From Steinernema hermaphroditum (Eukaryota; Nematoda; Chromadorea; Rhabditida; Steinernematidae), in contig CM059621.1 in the NCBI GenBank assembly GCA_030435675.1, forward strand, positions 15,066,001 to 15,130,000: a stretch of 64,000 nucleotides of DNA, written 5' to 3'. Below the pieces are notes generated by a model. That model saw nothing but the letters and a program-made list of their open reading frames with translations, was not told where the DNA came from and did not search any database. How positions within the stretch are numbered: position 1 is the stretch's first letter; every line of letters begins with the position of its first letter. This document shows, piece after piece, positions 10,913 to 23,766 of this stretch. Both the position numbers and the translations under genes were made by a program.

Positions 10913-13126
10913 TTGGGTTGGAAAGTTGAAAATGTCCCATTTTGAAAATGCAACCTTTATCCCTATAAAGACAAATATTTTACTCAATATAATCACCATT
11001 AGCTTGTACAACCTCAGCCCATTTCACGGACAGGTGCCAGAAGCCATGCTTACAGAAAATGCTGGGTTTGGGATCGAAAAATGTTTTGGTTCAATATTCG
11101 ACCTCTTTACCTATTTCTGAGTGATTTCCTCTGTTGCATTCACTTACGGATGAACACAGGTGAGGGTTAGATAGAGCTAAGAGAGTGCTATTTGAATATT
11201 CAAACAAGAATCTCTCAGCTAAAAAGTAAGAGTCATTCTGAGGGTCAACTTGAAAATGTGAGGTCTAAAGCATAATTCCTGAAGTGTAGTTGTTTAAATA
11301 TTTGGCCTATGTTTCCGTAAAGTACAGGGTGTTCCATAAGTTCTGTAACGGATTTCAAAATGTGTGTTTTGAGTTGATTTTTTTTGCTTTTCACTTATTA
11401 TGACGTTTACTGCGTTTTTCTTGGCCCTTTTTTATCTTATATCCACTGTTTCCCTGATATTCCGCAATATTATAAGAATTTGTCATGGCCTCCAAAGAAA
11501 AGAGTTTCGCGACCGTTTCGTATTTCGCGGAAGGAGATCAAAATCGGACATTGGAAAGTTGCTGAATCTGGCTCGCGGAAAGCTTGTACGGCAGCGAAAC
11601 GACTTCTGGGCCTTTATGAAGCCGCGAAGTTCATAGAACCTAGTCCTAGAAGTGAAAGACCGAAGAGTGCGCGAACCAGATTGATGATTTAAGCTGTGAA
11701 GAAGCGATTTGAGCGAAATCCGGAGTGATACATTAGAAAAATGGCCTTGGACTCCAAAAATATTTAAACCATCCACGCAGTGCATTGTGAACGATAACCT
11801 GAAGCCAATCTCGCCCAGAAAATCCACTGGATGCATGCTGATGCATCACAGAAAGAAGTATAGAAGGGAAAAATGGAAGAGTCTGATAGCCGTGGCCACG
11901 AGCAAAGAAATTCGTTGACTCCTGTTCACTGATCAATTAATTTTTTCGATTAAATTATTCCCAAATCAGCATAACGAGTGAGTTTTCCATGAAGCAGGTT
12001 CTTCTCGATCTGTTGAGTTCAAAAGCAACCATTGCCCGTCGAAGCCCGTCATGGTATGCGCTAAAATATGCTAGATGGGCCAAACGAAACCTGTTTTTAT
12101 CCAAAAAGGGGTCAGGATTAATTCGAAAATCTAATAAGAATGGAATTTGAAGGCATATGTGGCAAGATTCACTTAGGAACACTTTAAAAACGATAATTAG
12201 GTGTTCCAGAAAGAGTTGATTCCGGCGCATGGACCGAAATTATCGATGGAGGTCGCGAATCAGATCTACCCCAAGTTAGTGGGGTAAGGACATGTGGCCC
12301 TTCATTAGCGCCGACCTGAGCCCACTGGACTATACCATCTATGGATTCTTGGAGAGTGAAGTCTCGCGAATCCAGCACACTAGCTTAAACAGTCTGAACC
12401 GATCTCTGGAGCGAGCATAGGCGATGAACTGGCCACGACGGCTCGTGGCCACGACGAAGAATTGTAAAAAATTCCTTGAAGCCTTTTCTCCCACTGAATG
12501 TGGCGATTTCAATTAATCGTTATAGATAATTGTTCTCCTAGTTCTCTTTTATAGGTGTACCAATTTTCACGCGAATCCGTTGGATTTTCGTCGAGATATA
12601 GCCATTTTTAGGCGTTACAGAACTTATGGAACACCCTGTAGAAGTGAACTCGTGGAGTCACTATATGGGCATGGTATCTGTAAGTGTCGCCCACATGCTG
12701 CATGTCTCCATTCCCTGTTATATAACTTAACTCCCTAGAACCATTGGAGTTAACAGAGCATGGTGGTCGGACAAGGCCATCTTTTGGAGATTTGCATATG
12801 TATGACGGGAGCAGCGATAGGTGCATTCTGCAGGTAAGACCCAAGGATGCTCGTGGTTAAAAGTGGTCACCGTCAATCACACAATTAATACCATAGGAAG
12901 TCCATACATCACTTCGCATTTCGCAATTTGCATGTGACAAATTTTTCGTCATGTGATATAAATGAGTAAAAAAATTATAGTTGACGCATGGATGAGGGAT
13001 GGCCATGGTGACCGAGGCGCGCGCATGAGTGGCGAACACAACCCACCCATTGGCTTTGCAAACTGATCAGACAGTACGAGGATAGACGCGAATCAAAAAT
13101 GGGACATTTTCATCTTTCCAACCTAA
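10913..13126 (-). mobile_element. Older mariner-like transposon, interrupted
   Basis: The ends are inverted repeats: TTGGGTTGGAAAGTTGAAAA at 10913 and, reversed, TTAGGTTGGAAAGATGAAAA ending at 13126, continuing as TGTCCCATTTT on both sides. TA dinucleotides flank both ends (10911-10912 and 13127-13128), as expected for Tc1/mariner. On the minus strand just inside the left end, a decayed reading frame matches the usual mariner transposase C terminus (KWAEVVQANGDYIE and stop). The middle is replaced by a second transposon at 11325-12638. The right half has no clear transposase sequence. Confidence 0.65.
11325..12638 (+). mobile_element. Mariner/Tc1-like transposon, decayed, nested
   Basis: Perfect 26-bp terminal inverted repeats start CAGGGTGTTCCATAAGTTCT at 11325 and end, reversed, at 12638. 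Both ends are bordered by TA (11323-11324, 12639-12640). The plus strand carries a broken transposase frame starting with MASKEKSFATVSYFAEGDQN near 11484. Later comes a block around 12050-12130 (VMVWAKI and WMGQTKPVFIQKG in shifted frames) and, near 12310-12400, the family signature ADLSPLDYTIYGFLESEV. Stops and frameshifts show that it is inactive. The perfect ends contrast with the decayed interior. Confidence 0.85.
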
Positions 13127-14533
13127 TATATCGCTGGCGTAAGGGGAGTATGAAAAGATCGAGGACTCACACCCAAATAGAAGGAAGGTGGTAGAAAACG
13201 AATGAAAACTCAAAATCATAGACTTACCCTGCGTCACTTTCCGCAGCTGCCAGGGGATACCAACTGGTCCACTGAAACATGGTCCACGGAAACGCATGAA
13301 ACGCCACTTTCCCCGGATACACACATACCGATTTTGATGCTACTTTCCAGGTAGAGGTAGAATTTCCCAAAGTCTCTCCGCACCTGTATTTGTAAAATCA
13401 AAAATTAGATAATCAGAATTATCGTCACCAAAGTTAACGCTGCACAACGAGCACATAACAGCTCCGATAGTAAACTTTTACTTAAAATCAAAATCAAGTG
13501 TGATTCATATCTGTGATTCGGGGTGGGTTGAGTGTCTTCTAGGGCAGTCTACAAATTCTTTTAGGCCCCCAAAGGGCAGGTATACGACATAGACATGGAA
13601 GTCGATAAATGCGGTCCTTACGGACTATCTTAAAATAGTCATGCCGATTATAAAAAGGTTTATTGCGTCTTGTTCGTCGCAACCAGCATCAAAGATCTCT
13701 TGGACCAATTGTATCGCTCAAAATCACCTGCTTAAGCACAAAAATGGTTTTGTAAGACGAACGGTTTGATAAAATGATTTAAAAAAATTTCAACATTACA
13801 AACACAATTACTTCCAATTGTACTCGCCAGTTACAGCCACTCGATAAAAGTAGTCCAAAAAGTTGAAGACATGGGAACAAAAATGAAATATGAAAATGTA
13901 AAATTTGTGAAATCAAAAATTAGAAATAAAAACTATCCTCATCACGAGTCCTGTTGACGGACCCTTTACTCCAAAAAGATGCGAAATCGAGCAGCCACCT
14001 TTGTTTATATAGTCTATTTACATAGAAATACGATGAAATCGATGTTATTCGACTAAAGAGATATTAAACAAGATATGCAAGTGCACATACATAAAGTGCA
14101 CCTAGTCGCCGCTCTACTTCCCGTGAAATTAATATATCGTTCAAGAGGCTAACAAAGAACTAACGTCAGTTAAGCACTCTGCTATTTGTATTCAGTCGGG
14201 AAAATGTCCAAGAAGCCCAAGCCAACTCCACTTGAAGGGCATACGTTCCAAGTTCCAAAAATTACATGTTTTCGCACTTTTTAATTTTATTTGGCGTCAG
14301 ACCGACCGAGCACACACATCCATCCATGTATGTCGCGCCAGTGTTGAACACCCAAAACTCAATGCTATAAAATTATTCAAAAGACAAGGAAAAATAAATA
14401 GTCTTTGTTTGCCAAAAGCGCTAATTCAAAAGCTGATGAAGGAGGTAGCACGAATGTAACCAATGCAATCATGTAAATTCTCCCAGAGTTCCCAGCAAAA
14501 ACACATTCGAATGATATTCCCACAAAACAGCAC

Positions 14534-14842
14534 CTGCATAACCTTCTGTCCGGTCTGGTGCACGTATTCGAAACCGGCCTCCAGCTGTTCGGAGAGCCCG
14601 GCGCCGCCGCCGCCGTGCTGATGCCCATTCAAGAGAACGTAGCCGGAGGGAAGGGCTCGGGGCTCTTGAAACGCGTAAATGCGATGAGTGTCGGTGGCGC
14701 AGTTGCGGTACCCGTAGCGGGGAAACGGCGACGTCGACGACGCCCGACGGCGGCCTCCAGCTGCGAAGACGCTCGACTTTCGACGGCAGTGGACGGGCGG
14801 AGAAGGTGGAGGAGGCGAGCACGGACGATGCTGGTGATGCAT
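14534..14842 (-). CDS. Candidate alternative first exon of the septin gene (exon B)
   Basis: An open frame of 103 codons runs from the ATG at 14842 to a GTGCTG donor after ATGCAG at 14534, ending in phase 0. That fits the phase-0 acceptor of the septin exon at 7087. The predicted peptide is Pro/Ser/Arg-rich at first, then reads HRIYAFQEPRALPSGYVLLN and GFEYVHQTGQKVMQ, which look protein-like rather than random. Base composition is GC-rich against AT-rich flanks. I do not recognise a domain. It could instead belong to a separate gene. Confidence 0.45.
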
Positions 14843-17800
14843 GATGTGTGGGCATGTGGCGCTTTCGGTGGATGATTCGGAGGCTTGGAGGGGTGAGGGC
14901 GCCCGTGACGAGGCACAAAAACCGCCGCGCGCCCCTCAATGAGCAATTCGGCGCTTTGCGGAGATGCTCGTTCTAGGCGCTGTGGGAAGGGGATCGTTGG
15001 CCTGGATTCGAGGAATGTCAAGGAGGGAGAAAGTGATGAACTGTGATCGTTTAGTGAGGTCACATTTGCAAGAAGTTAGTGTGCAGACACTGCCAGGGGA
15101 GAGTTTAAAAATTGCGTTTTGTTTGTTTGCTCCATTCGGAATTCAGGCTGAGTGAAAACATTATAAAAAGTCACGAACACAAAAATTTATGAGCACCAAT
15201 GAAGAAGTAAAGTCGGGAAAAGTGGGAAAATAACCAACATTGACGAAGTTTCTGAAAATGTAATAACATGGAAATGCATGCAAAAATTAAAAAAAAAACG
15301 AGTGGCAAAAAAAAGAGATGAGATCAATCTAATCGTAGCATGCATGAATTGCTTCTGCCGTACATCGTACATAATGGTCTCATTGAAGCTCAGTGGAGAA
15401 GAGTCTAGTAGGAAGCCTAGCTGAACAAGAGAAATAACTTCTTTCATTGAACATGTTATGTAGCATGTAACTGTAGTCCGATTCAAGTGCCAAAAATCCA
15501 ATATTTTGTCAGGAAATAAGAAATCTTGAAACACGCCTTCAGGTTATGTTTCAGGTTTCGTAACAAAAAAAAAATATATTAACGAATCCATTATCTTACG
15601 TTATCCAAAAATGTTTAATACCAATTTGCTGATTATTTGTGTATCCTGTAACGATAAGTAAATGCGATGATACGATTCGAGTCAATATCGAAAGAACCAA
15701 TAGAAGAGCAGCCCATGGTCATCCAAAAATATTCTAAAATGTGACTGCACCAAAATGTACAGTAGTAAATTATTTTATGGATAACAAGATAAGAATAATG
15801 ATTCTTTTTCAATTTTTTTCGAACTGCAGCAATGAAAACATGGTAGAAGATGATGGTGGGTGACGTCAGAAAACAAAAATTTGAAATCATTAATATGATT
15901 TTACGATTATGATCATTTAAAAAAGTCAATATTAGTTGTATAAAAGATAAAAGTTTACTGTAAAACCATTCGAAGATGTCCAATACAAAAATTGTCTTAA
16001 AACAGATATCTATTTGCCGTAGTGTGTTCTGAAAACATCGATCCCGACCGACGTCGATATGCGGTAAAATGACGATCGAGAAGTATCATTGTTTCTTTCA
16101 ATGAATTCGAAAAATTGATAGACATGCACTTTTTAACTGATTAAAGGTTGGCGCACCGTACTAAACGGGCATCCGAGTCAAAATCACAAAAATATTCCCA
16201 AACGCCTTGCTTAAATGATCATCAAAAACCATTCCTTGCTTCTTAAGCATCCTTAGCGCCATATAGATAGGGCAGAAAATCAAAGTACATGGCGTAATCA
16301 ATGACCGATGTTCCTAAGGACAGCGTCTCTATTTCGAAGGATAGCACAGTACACAAAGCAGAACACTAAAATAGCCGTAAAATTTTGAACCTAACAGTAC
16401 TAGAGAGAACAACCAACAGCGTGCGATGCAACCAAAAATAACCGAATCTTTGAAAACTGAAAAAGGACTACCACAATGTTGTAAATGGGAAAGCTGAGAC
16501 GTTTCAACTTGCATGGGCTAAGGATAAGGAGTGCGCTAGGCCCACTGACATGCACTAATGAATACCGACGTCAGCCAACATAGTGAAAAAGTGCTTCATG
16601 GAAAAATGAAAAACAGGAAAGCTCTTGTACAAAAATCGTTGTTTGTGCCTACTTCAAATTATATAATAAGCCCTCCGATTCGCGCAGTCAGTACCATAAG
16701 ATAAGTGCCGTAAGAGCCGTAAATGCCGGATAAGAATTGCCGTGAAATGCACTGGCCAGCTATCGTAATCAACAATAACTACATGGTTATGGTCAAAGAC
16801 ATGGTCATGGTGGAAAAAGTGCTGTCTGAATACAGAAATAAAAAGGAACGAATTGTTGGTATACAAAAATCATTGTTTATATCCATCATTCGCAAAGATC
16901 ACAGCCGTGTCTATGCCTACTTAAAATTGTATAATAGGGCATCCGATGCATGCAATAGCCAGCACCGACCTCAGCCCATATGGCGGATCAGTGATATCCG
17001 CAAAAATAATCGAACCATAGATACAACCTCGAAGATATCTAGAAGTCTAACAGATTGGCAACGCGCGCTCCTCGCAATAGTACAACACCCGGCAAAAAAA
17101 ATCACAAAAAGAAGAGCGCGCAGCAAAAACGATGTATAAAACAACGCGCGCCCAATGGGAAATGCACTTTTGCGCGCCAGAACGGACGATCCGCGCGCGT
17201 CCGCTTCCACAAAGAACCATTCGTCAGAGCAGTTGTTCGCCAGATGGCGCCAAGCTGAGAGCTTGGAAAGATCGGCAAGGACAATATGACGACAAGAGGG
17301 GAATCGTCGCTTTGAGGGATGATGGAAAAGGTCAATTTAGAAAGCAGAAGGTGGTGATTTTGAGAATTCACAAACGTGAAAAGGGAAGGTGTATGACACA
17401 AAGTATTCACAAACGAATTCAGGAGTATTTGCCAAATAGTGATCCTATAGGCGGTGCACAAAACCCCCAGAGGCAGAAAAGGTCAACGTAGTCGTGTCTG
17501 CCACATAAACTGTCTTCAGACAATGACGGGGTCTAGTGTGAAGCAACCGGCCGATTTCACATAAGTTTACTTGAGAAATGATTGCAATTGTCTGTTTGAC
17601 ACTGAGATGTTTGTCTGTATTGTTGAAATGGAAAGATCAAAAGCCGATTTTACTGTGTGCGTTCAATCTGGGCAGTGCTGACCGACAACGTTCAAAAATG
17701 ACTTCCTATTGACTTGTTTCTAGGATGTACTTTTCAAAAATCAATTCCAGGCCTTTTCTAATTTGGCCACAAATAGCAAATCATAAATGTCTATGCAATG

Positions 17801-18899
17801 ATTGATCAAAAATTGTCTATATTATGGAAATGAGATGATCAAAAACCGATGTTACTGTATGTGTTCTTTCTGAGCAACGGTGACCGACTTTTGCGGGCAA
17901 AAATGACTTCCCATTAATTTGTTTCTAGAATGCACTTTTGAAAATCAATTTCGATTGTAACAGTCCTTTTCACAATTTAACCGGAATACATGTGTACGCG
18001 ATCAACACCAACCGAAAATCGACATCGGCTAATCATGATTTTCGCCTTGAAAAGAAGGTGCATAACGAAGTCCTTCTTCATTTAGACATCTTGAGAACGA
18101 GAACATGAAGGAGAAGAAACATATATTTAATGCGCATGCATTTAATATTCATATTGATTCATACTCAAGGACATCACTAAGATAGTGGGTGAGTATTTCC
18201 AAAAAAAAACATGATCGTCAAAAAACACGATTTCGGAAGCCTTAATGTGCTCTCTTCATTCTGTGATCTTCTACGTACGAAGGTCTCTGAGCAGCAAGGC
18301 TATGTGCAATGCCAAAAATTCAAGAAACGAAGCTCTTAGACCATCCAGCAGATGCTCATCTTCGAACTGATCGCACTGAAACGCCCATTTTCGAGCTGAT
18401 GTTCAAGCACTTCCGTGTCCGCTCCCCTCGGAGGCTCATCGCCCTCCTCAAGCGGAGAGTTCTTTTGCCACAGACGAGTCAGAATCACCTTTAGGTCCCC
18501 AATTTCACGTCCACGCGTCGTCTACGTTGCAGTGAGCATGCAAAGTGACCCCTCAAAATGAACAGAGATGGACTCGTTCGGGCACCCGAAGCGGATCCAA
18601 AAAGGCTATCTTTGTGACAAACTTTGATTCATTTTTAATGCTTTTTTCACTGTTGCGCGTGGCTTAGCATCTGGCGAGACCGTTAAGCACTCCGTAAGAG
18701 AGCTCAGGTGCTTCCGTAGGCGTACAGCTCTCTTTACGAGCAAAATGCAATGTAGGTACATTATGCAGTGAATTGCATTGAAAGTGCAAAAGATGCAGAA
18801 AAATAGAGTAAAAACATGAAGTGAAATGATCGGCCAAAGGGCAACGCGAGGAACACCTCCCGCTCCACAAGCCGCGCGAAACTGTCAGCAAACACTCAC
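14843..18899. other. Non-coding stretch between the two candidate first exons
   Basis: Many short frames occur on both strands but none shows codon bias or a known motif. Two direct-repeat pairs are visible: 16625-16700 with 16860-16985 (shared ACAAAAATC and TTGTTT, CCTACTT, AAATT, TATAATA blocks), and a tandem pair at 17.6-17.96 kb. Around 17055-17240 the sequence is rich in GCGCGC. No gene is called. Confidence 0.45.
17585..17965. repeat. Two-unit tandem repeat, about 200 bp period
   Basis: The segment 17635-17760 (GATCAAAAGCCGATTTTACTG and on to AATGACTTCC, TTGTTTCTAG, CAAAAATCAATT) is repeated in the same order at 17838-17960 with moderate divergence. The unit is about 203 bp. No frame is conserved between the units, so it appears non-coding. 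Confidence 0.5.
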
Positions 18900-19085
18900 C
18901 GTCTTCTTCTTCTTCTTGGTTGTCTTGTCCGTCGACTCGTCGGCTGACAGGGCCGAGAGGTCTTTCGATGACTTGTGACGTCGACCCAAACTTCCGAACG
19001 GGTTCGGAAACTTGAAGGCCGAGAAGCTGCTCGAGCTCGTGTTCATCGCCGACGCGGCACTGAAGCCAAATGGGGTCTTCTTCAT
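18900..19085 (-). CDS. Candidate alternative first exon of the septin gene (exon A)
   Basis: An exon bounded by a CTTTTAG acceptor at 19100 and a GTGAGT donor after 18900 contains an ATG at 19085 and 62 in-frame codons ending in phase 0. The peptide begins MKKTPFGFSAASAMNTSS, passes through GSLGRRHKSSKDLSAL and ends in a run of five lysines and Thr. Joining it to the septin exon at 7087 keeps the frame and continues the basic, Ser-rich character. The acceptor just upstream suggests a 5' UTR intron or trans-splicing. The assignment to the septin gene is inferred from strand, phase and the lack of any other gene between. Confidence 0.5.
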
Positions 19086-19099
19086 CGTGACTTCTTTGC

Positions 19100-19914
19100 C
19101 TAAAAGCGAAAACATCGTGATTCAGCGGTGGGGGGGGGGGGAGCGGAGGGACTCGTCACGGTTCAGGCACGCCACTAAGACGTGAAGACGTGCATATGCA
19201 AATGAGGTGCGAACGATCGATGCGAAGAAGAAGCGCGGGGACGCACTGTACGGTCGCGCCTTTTTTGGTTTTGACGCGACTGATTTATGATTGTGGAAGA
19301 GATGGAAAGGTCGAAATGAGTTATGGTGGTATGGTGATAGGCCACCCTTGTTTGTTGTGCATCAGAAGTAAGTATTTCACGAGTTTCAAATAGCTACAGT
19401 GGATACAGACAGACTTGAAGTCTCGTCTATTGTTTGCTACCGCTCAGCCAATCTTCCCCTACAAATGACTCGTCGGGATTTGCAAGGCAGACAGAAATGT
19501 CTACTGGACGGACCTCTGCGACCGACCCATCCTCCCACTTGCACCGCCTACGGTTAAATCTCCACTTTAAGAAGCTTTGCAATATATGGTAAACTGAGAC
19601 AGATTAACGCGTTGCAAGACGATTTTCAGTCTGTGGTTTTGTTGAAAAGAATGTCTAGACTACTGAAAGGAATGCAAGAACAGTCACTGCAGAGGAATTT
19701 TTGTGATGTGGTGACTTCGACAGCTCAGCTTCTTTGCGCTCCTGAAGCCGTCGCTCCTCTTGATGCACTACTCCTTGTTTTTCGTCCCCAGGACCTTCGT
19801 GCTGCGAGCAGATCAAAAACACAACAGGTCAAACCGCTTCATTCAATGGAAAATAACAAATGTAGACAATAGAATTAACGTTGACAGACAGACAAATCAA
19901 CTTTCACAGAACAT
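19100..19914. other. Intergenic region with a G-run
   Basis: A run of ten or more G occurs near 19130-19141. The segment 19500-19914 lies downstream of the coiled-coil gene (stop at 19915). No gene is recognised. Confidence 0.5.
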
Positions 19915-21443
19915 TCACTTTTCAGCAACTGGCTCGGGTGCAGCAGTTGAACTTTCGTTCTTCAGAAGCTGGGTCAGGTGGTTATCGATGGAGTCGTGCA
20001 ACTTCTTCTGCAGGTTTTTCAATTCGATGTCAAGCTGACGGATGCGAGACTCTTTGAGATCAAGAAGCGCATTGTAGTGAAGCTGAATGTTGTCAAGGGT
20101 TTCGCGGTGGTTTGCGGTGATGCGTTGACGGTCTTCCGCCATTTTAGCGAGTTCAACCTGCAAAAAACCTTCTGTTAGCAACAATAGCAAGTGCCTTTTA
20201 CCTTCAACGTATCAATAATTTTGCTAAATTCGGCAACAGTCTGTCCGGGAATCAAGCGATCTTTGAACTTCAGCATGATCTCGGCAACTTCCTTAGAAGC
20301 CGACGAGACCATGGAACTGACAGGTGGGTCCGTAGACCCTCCAGATACAGGCCAGAAAACAGGTACAGCTGACGTTGAGGGTGCGGCAGCTCCGGCAGTC
20401 AGCGACATGGCTGAAGAGGAACTGACAATTCGCTGACCAACAAGGCGAGCTCCGCGCATGGTAGCTCCGTTCCTAAAAAGAGATAATTGACCGTACCAAC
20501 TCGTGCTGCTCACTACATACAATTTGACAATCTTCAAGGGCTTTCCAGTGGAAGACAACACCGTGGTGGCATTGCGCGGCACAACGATAGGACCGAAAGC
20601 GGACGAAGCTGCAGTGATTGGACGCAAAGTAGGCGCAACAGGAGCTGGAATGTTGTTTGTAACCGCGCAAGCAGCCTTGCCACGGACACCCTTCATTGGT
20701 TGAGGCATCGCTTCCATTTCGAAATCCTTGTCGTTAGGATCATCGATGTAGTCATGAGAATCGTCGGGGTCTTCCATTTCATCGAAGTAGCCCTCTTCCA
20801 TCTTGGACAACTGCATCATACCGGTATCATCGGTGGCAAGATCTTCGTTCTGAAAATTGATAATTGAGGGTGTTTTTCACCGAGTGATGTCAGATTCTGT
20901 GTCATCATCTACCCTTGTTCTATAAAATAGCAGTAGGTTTTTCTCACAATACTAGTAAAAAGAAGTAGTGCTTATATTCAGCGAAACAAATTTGCGCAAA
21001 GAAGTCATTAAGTCACTAGCTAAGTCACTTGTTGATTTCCTCTCAACGATATTATACAAGGTAAAGAGTCAATTACTACCAAGAATCTACGATTATCGAA
21101 CCAAACTCACCTTCACCGGCATAGCACTGATATACTCGTTAGCTTCATACTTGTCCGGCTGGGGCGTCAGAGATGGTGGAGGAGAATCCTTCTTCACTTC
21201 TTTAGGCGACACCGGAGACTCCTTCTTAGTCCGCGTACGCTTAGCTCCACGGATCGCAGGAGTGGAAGCTGGCTTCCCAGGCTCCAACTGCTGTTGCTCC
21301 TCCTCGTCTTCGCTGGTCTTCCCTCTCTTCGCCGGCATTAAACCGGCCCATGCCTTGTTGCTGTTTGCCTTGGAACGGCGTTCATGAGTGATGATCGCCG
21401 CCGAAGCTTCACCCTCGCTGCCTTCCTGTGGAGTGGTCGACAT
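19915..21443 (-). CDS. Unidentified acidic/basic mosaic protein with C-terminal coiled coil
   Basis: Four exons fit: 21443-21111, 20849-20521, 20472-20202 and 20157-19915, giving about 391 residues. The ATG comes directly after a TTTCAG acceptor. Residues 1-110 are rich in Lys, Glu, Ser and Pro with a nuclear-signal-like KRTRTKK. Residues about 112-150 are very acidic (MEEGYFDEMEDPDDSHDYID). The middle is Ala/Ser/Pro/Val-rich and probably disordered. The last 100 residues are helical (AEFSKIIDTLKV, then KMAEDRQRITANHRETLDNI and a heptad-like stretch to the end). I do not recognise the family. The composition suggests a nuclear scaffold or regulator, which is inference only. Confidence 0.75.
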
Positions 21444-22478
21444 CTGAAACCATCGCATAAGCACCGTACCTCAAAACGCACGATGTGCCCTGACACTACC
21501 CATCGCGGGTATAGAAGGACTCGATAATGACGAAACTTCAGCTCAGTCACGAAAGTCCAATGGATCAGCCATTCCATCACATCGATCCGGCAAAACCGGA
21601 ACACATGGAAACAAAACAATTCGGGGAAAAAGATTCCATTTGCGGCTCACCAATCTGCCAGTTAACATTTTGGATCAAACGGAACGGAGTAGTGGTTTCG
21701 CATGATTGATCCTTAGCCATTCTGACCAAGAAGAGGCACCGCGGCGAGCATCCACTGAACACACTCGACGCTGTTTTTAGATCTCCGGAACCCGTTCGAC
21801 CCGGTGGCAGTCCGGTCCGGTGCATCCGATGGCAGCCTGAACCTCTCACCACTAACCGTCTACGGCGAAATATTCAGTAAATTTTCGGGAGAAAAATGAA
21901 AATGAAATTGCGACCAAATTAAGACAGCTATAAATTCGGAATCGTGCTCCGAGTGGAATGACAACCTTCATTGGAGTACTGGGAGTCCCACCACGAAAAG
22001 AACCGAAGTCGCTGCGAAATCCCTCGCTCATTTTTTGAACGCTCAACCACGCTGGCATATACTGCTAGCTGGTGATACGCAGCTGCAATAAATCTGCAAA
22101 ACAGACAGACATGTTAATCGCAATTTAGGCGAGACAGGAAAGGGTAAAAGCAAGCGCAATCCCAAAAGCCAAGAAGTCGCCGCCTCCCTGAACGTCAGTT
22201 TTAATTGAAAGCAACTCTCAGTGCGATGTTTTGCAAATTTGAATTACAAGATACGGCTTTTTTACTGCTTCATTGGCGTTCGTTGCTCGCCTGTTCGTCT
22301 GTCTCGTTTCTGCCAAATTTACTCTGATTCGCCCGTTCATTCACAAATGTTTCTTTCTGACGACCGGTTGCAGGGCAATTACAATGATTTTCGCAAGTTT
22401 TCGTTTCTTCCCCGCTATATTTGTGCATGACTCGTTTGCACACCGCTACCTACAGCTGTTTTACAGGTTCTCTCACTC
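21444..22478. other. Region between divergent genes; possible small minus-strand exon
   Basis: A minus-strand ATG at 22031 in good context opens MSEGFRSDFGSFRGGTPSTP, but I could not find a consistent splice path onward, so it is not called as a gene. The last ~200 bases before 22479 are the USP 5' leader; they are duplicated upstream of the second septin at 25.66-25.84 kb, including a TTTTACAG/TTTTGCAG acceptor before the ATG. Confidence 0.4.
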
Positions 22479-23766
22479 ATGTTGACTGAGAGCTCGAAGA
22501 AGAGTCCAGACGAAGATGCTGAAGAGCAGTATCCGTTCAGAGAGATCGTTGTAGATGAATCCAAGCCCCAGTACGTGCTGCAAGGTGTTTGTGGCCTCTG
22601 GAACTATGGCGCCACATGCTATATGAACTCCGCTCTGCAGTGCCTCGTCGCCATCCCAGAGCTGACGCAGTTTTTCGCGCAAAGACGTTACCGAGAAGAG
22701 CTGAATATCACAAGTAAAAAATTCGAAGGACAACTAGCGGTAGCGTACAAGGCGCTTTTGGAAGAAATGGAGGCGGCAAATGGCGCCATTGTACCTGATG
22801 GTCTCCGTGTAAGCTAGGGCATTGCTGGCACTGATCAGTCATTGACTCTCTTTAGAACCTTATCAAAAAGTACGAAGGCCGCTTCAACAACAATGAGCAG
22901 CAGGATGCGCAGGAGTTCCTCAGCTTCTTCCTGGACGAGCTGCATGAAGACCTCAATCGCGTGGTGAAGAAACCGTACATTGAGTACTCCGAATCGATCC
23001 TCCAAACGCATGCAGAGATGGGCCGCGAAGCCTGGGAGAATCACCGAAAGAGGGAAGACAGCGTGGTTGTTGACCTGGCGCACCTGCAAGTGAAATATAA
23101 GCGAACATGTACAACTTGCTCAACTGTGATTTCTTTCGTTTGTGGCTTACCTGAACTCGTCAGTTTAGGAAAGTGTTCGATTCGAAAGTGCTGCCAGCCT
23201 GACGCTCGAACTGCCAGAAGAAGAGATGTTCTCACCGCACATATCTCTTTTCGACTGCATCGAGAAACACACCTCCGAGGAGCTGCTTGGAGAAGACAAT
23301 GCTTGGTTTTGCCCTCAGTGCCAGAAGATGCAGGAAGCCAAGCTGAAGACAGATCTCTGGAAACTCCCGAAGATTCTAATTCTCCACCTGAAACGCTTTC
23401 GCTTCTGCGGAAATGCCAACTCCAAAATCGAATCCACCGTGACATTTCCTTTGAAGTATGCGATTAGCATATGAACAACTAATAAAAGATTTTTGTTTCA
23501 GGGGTTTTAAACTGTTGGACAATTCTGAAGATGAGACCTGCGTGTACGATCTGGTGGGAGTGTGCAACCATGTTGGTAGCGATGTGAACAATGGACACTA
23601 CACAGCGATGGTATTGCGCGACGGCTTGTGGTACTACATCAGCGATATAATGATCACAGAGATGTTTGATTTACCCGACGAAGTCTCCTCAACGCAAGCG
23701 TACGTTCTTATCTACCGTTGCCGTGGAGAAGAAGATCCAGCCCTGAAGAGAACGATCTGGATCTAA
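22479..23766 (+). CDS. Ubiquitin-specific protease (USP, C19 family)
   Basis: Four exons (22479-22808, 22856-23125, 23169-23455, 23502-23766) give about 383 residues, essentially one USP catalytic domain. The Cys box is GLWNYGATCYMNSALQCL (residues about 38-55), with catalytic Cys in ATCYMNS. NEQQDAQEFLSFFLDELHED is the QQDAQEF motif. Two CxxC pairs (CTTC and CPQC) form the usual zinc-binding insertion. The His box is DVNNGHYTAMVLRDGLWYY followed by SDIMI, where the Asp is the expected third catalytic residue. USPs remove ubiquitin from proteins; the compact form resembles the USP2/USP8 catalytic core. An acceptor (TTTTACAG) lies 13-14 bases before the ATG, suggesting a spliced leader or UTR intron. 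Confidence 0.9.

Larger units (their letters stand above)
7088..14533. other. Long repeat-rich stretch upstream of the septin exon at 7087 (intron in the two-first-exon model)
   Basis: No conserved coding sequence was found on either strand apart from transposase remnants at 10.9-13.1 kb. Simple direct repeats occur: 8440-8590 resembles 9150-9225, sharing GATGCCAGAATCCCCACAAA. Base composition becomes AT-rich with many ACAAAAAT-like words. If the exons at 14534-14842 or 18900-19085 are spliced to 7087, the whole stretch is intron. Confidence 0.5.

Noticed and set aside
12608..13324. Minus-strand frames in the right half of the older mariner
   Set aside because: They contain stops and show no similarity to transposase; likely decayed or captured sequence.
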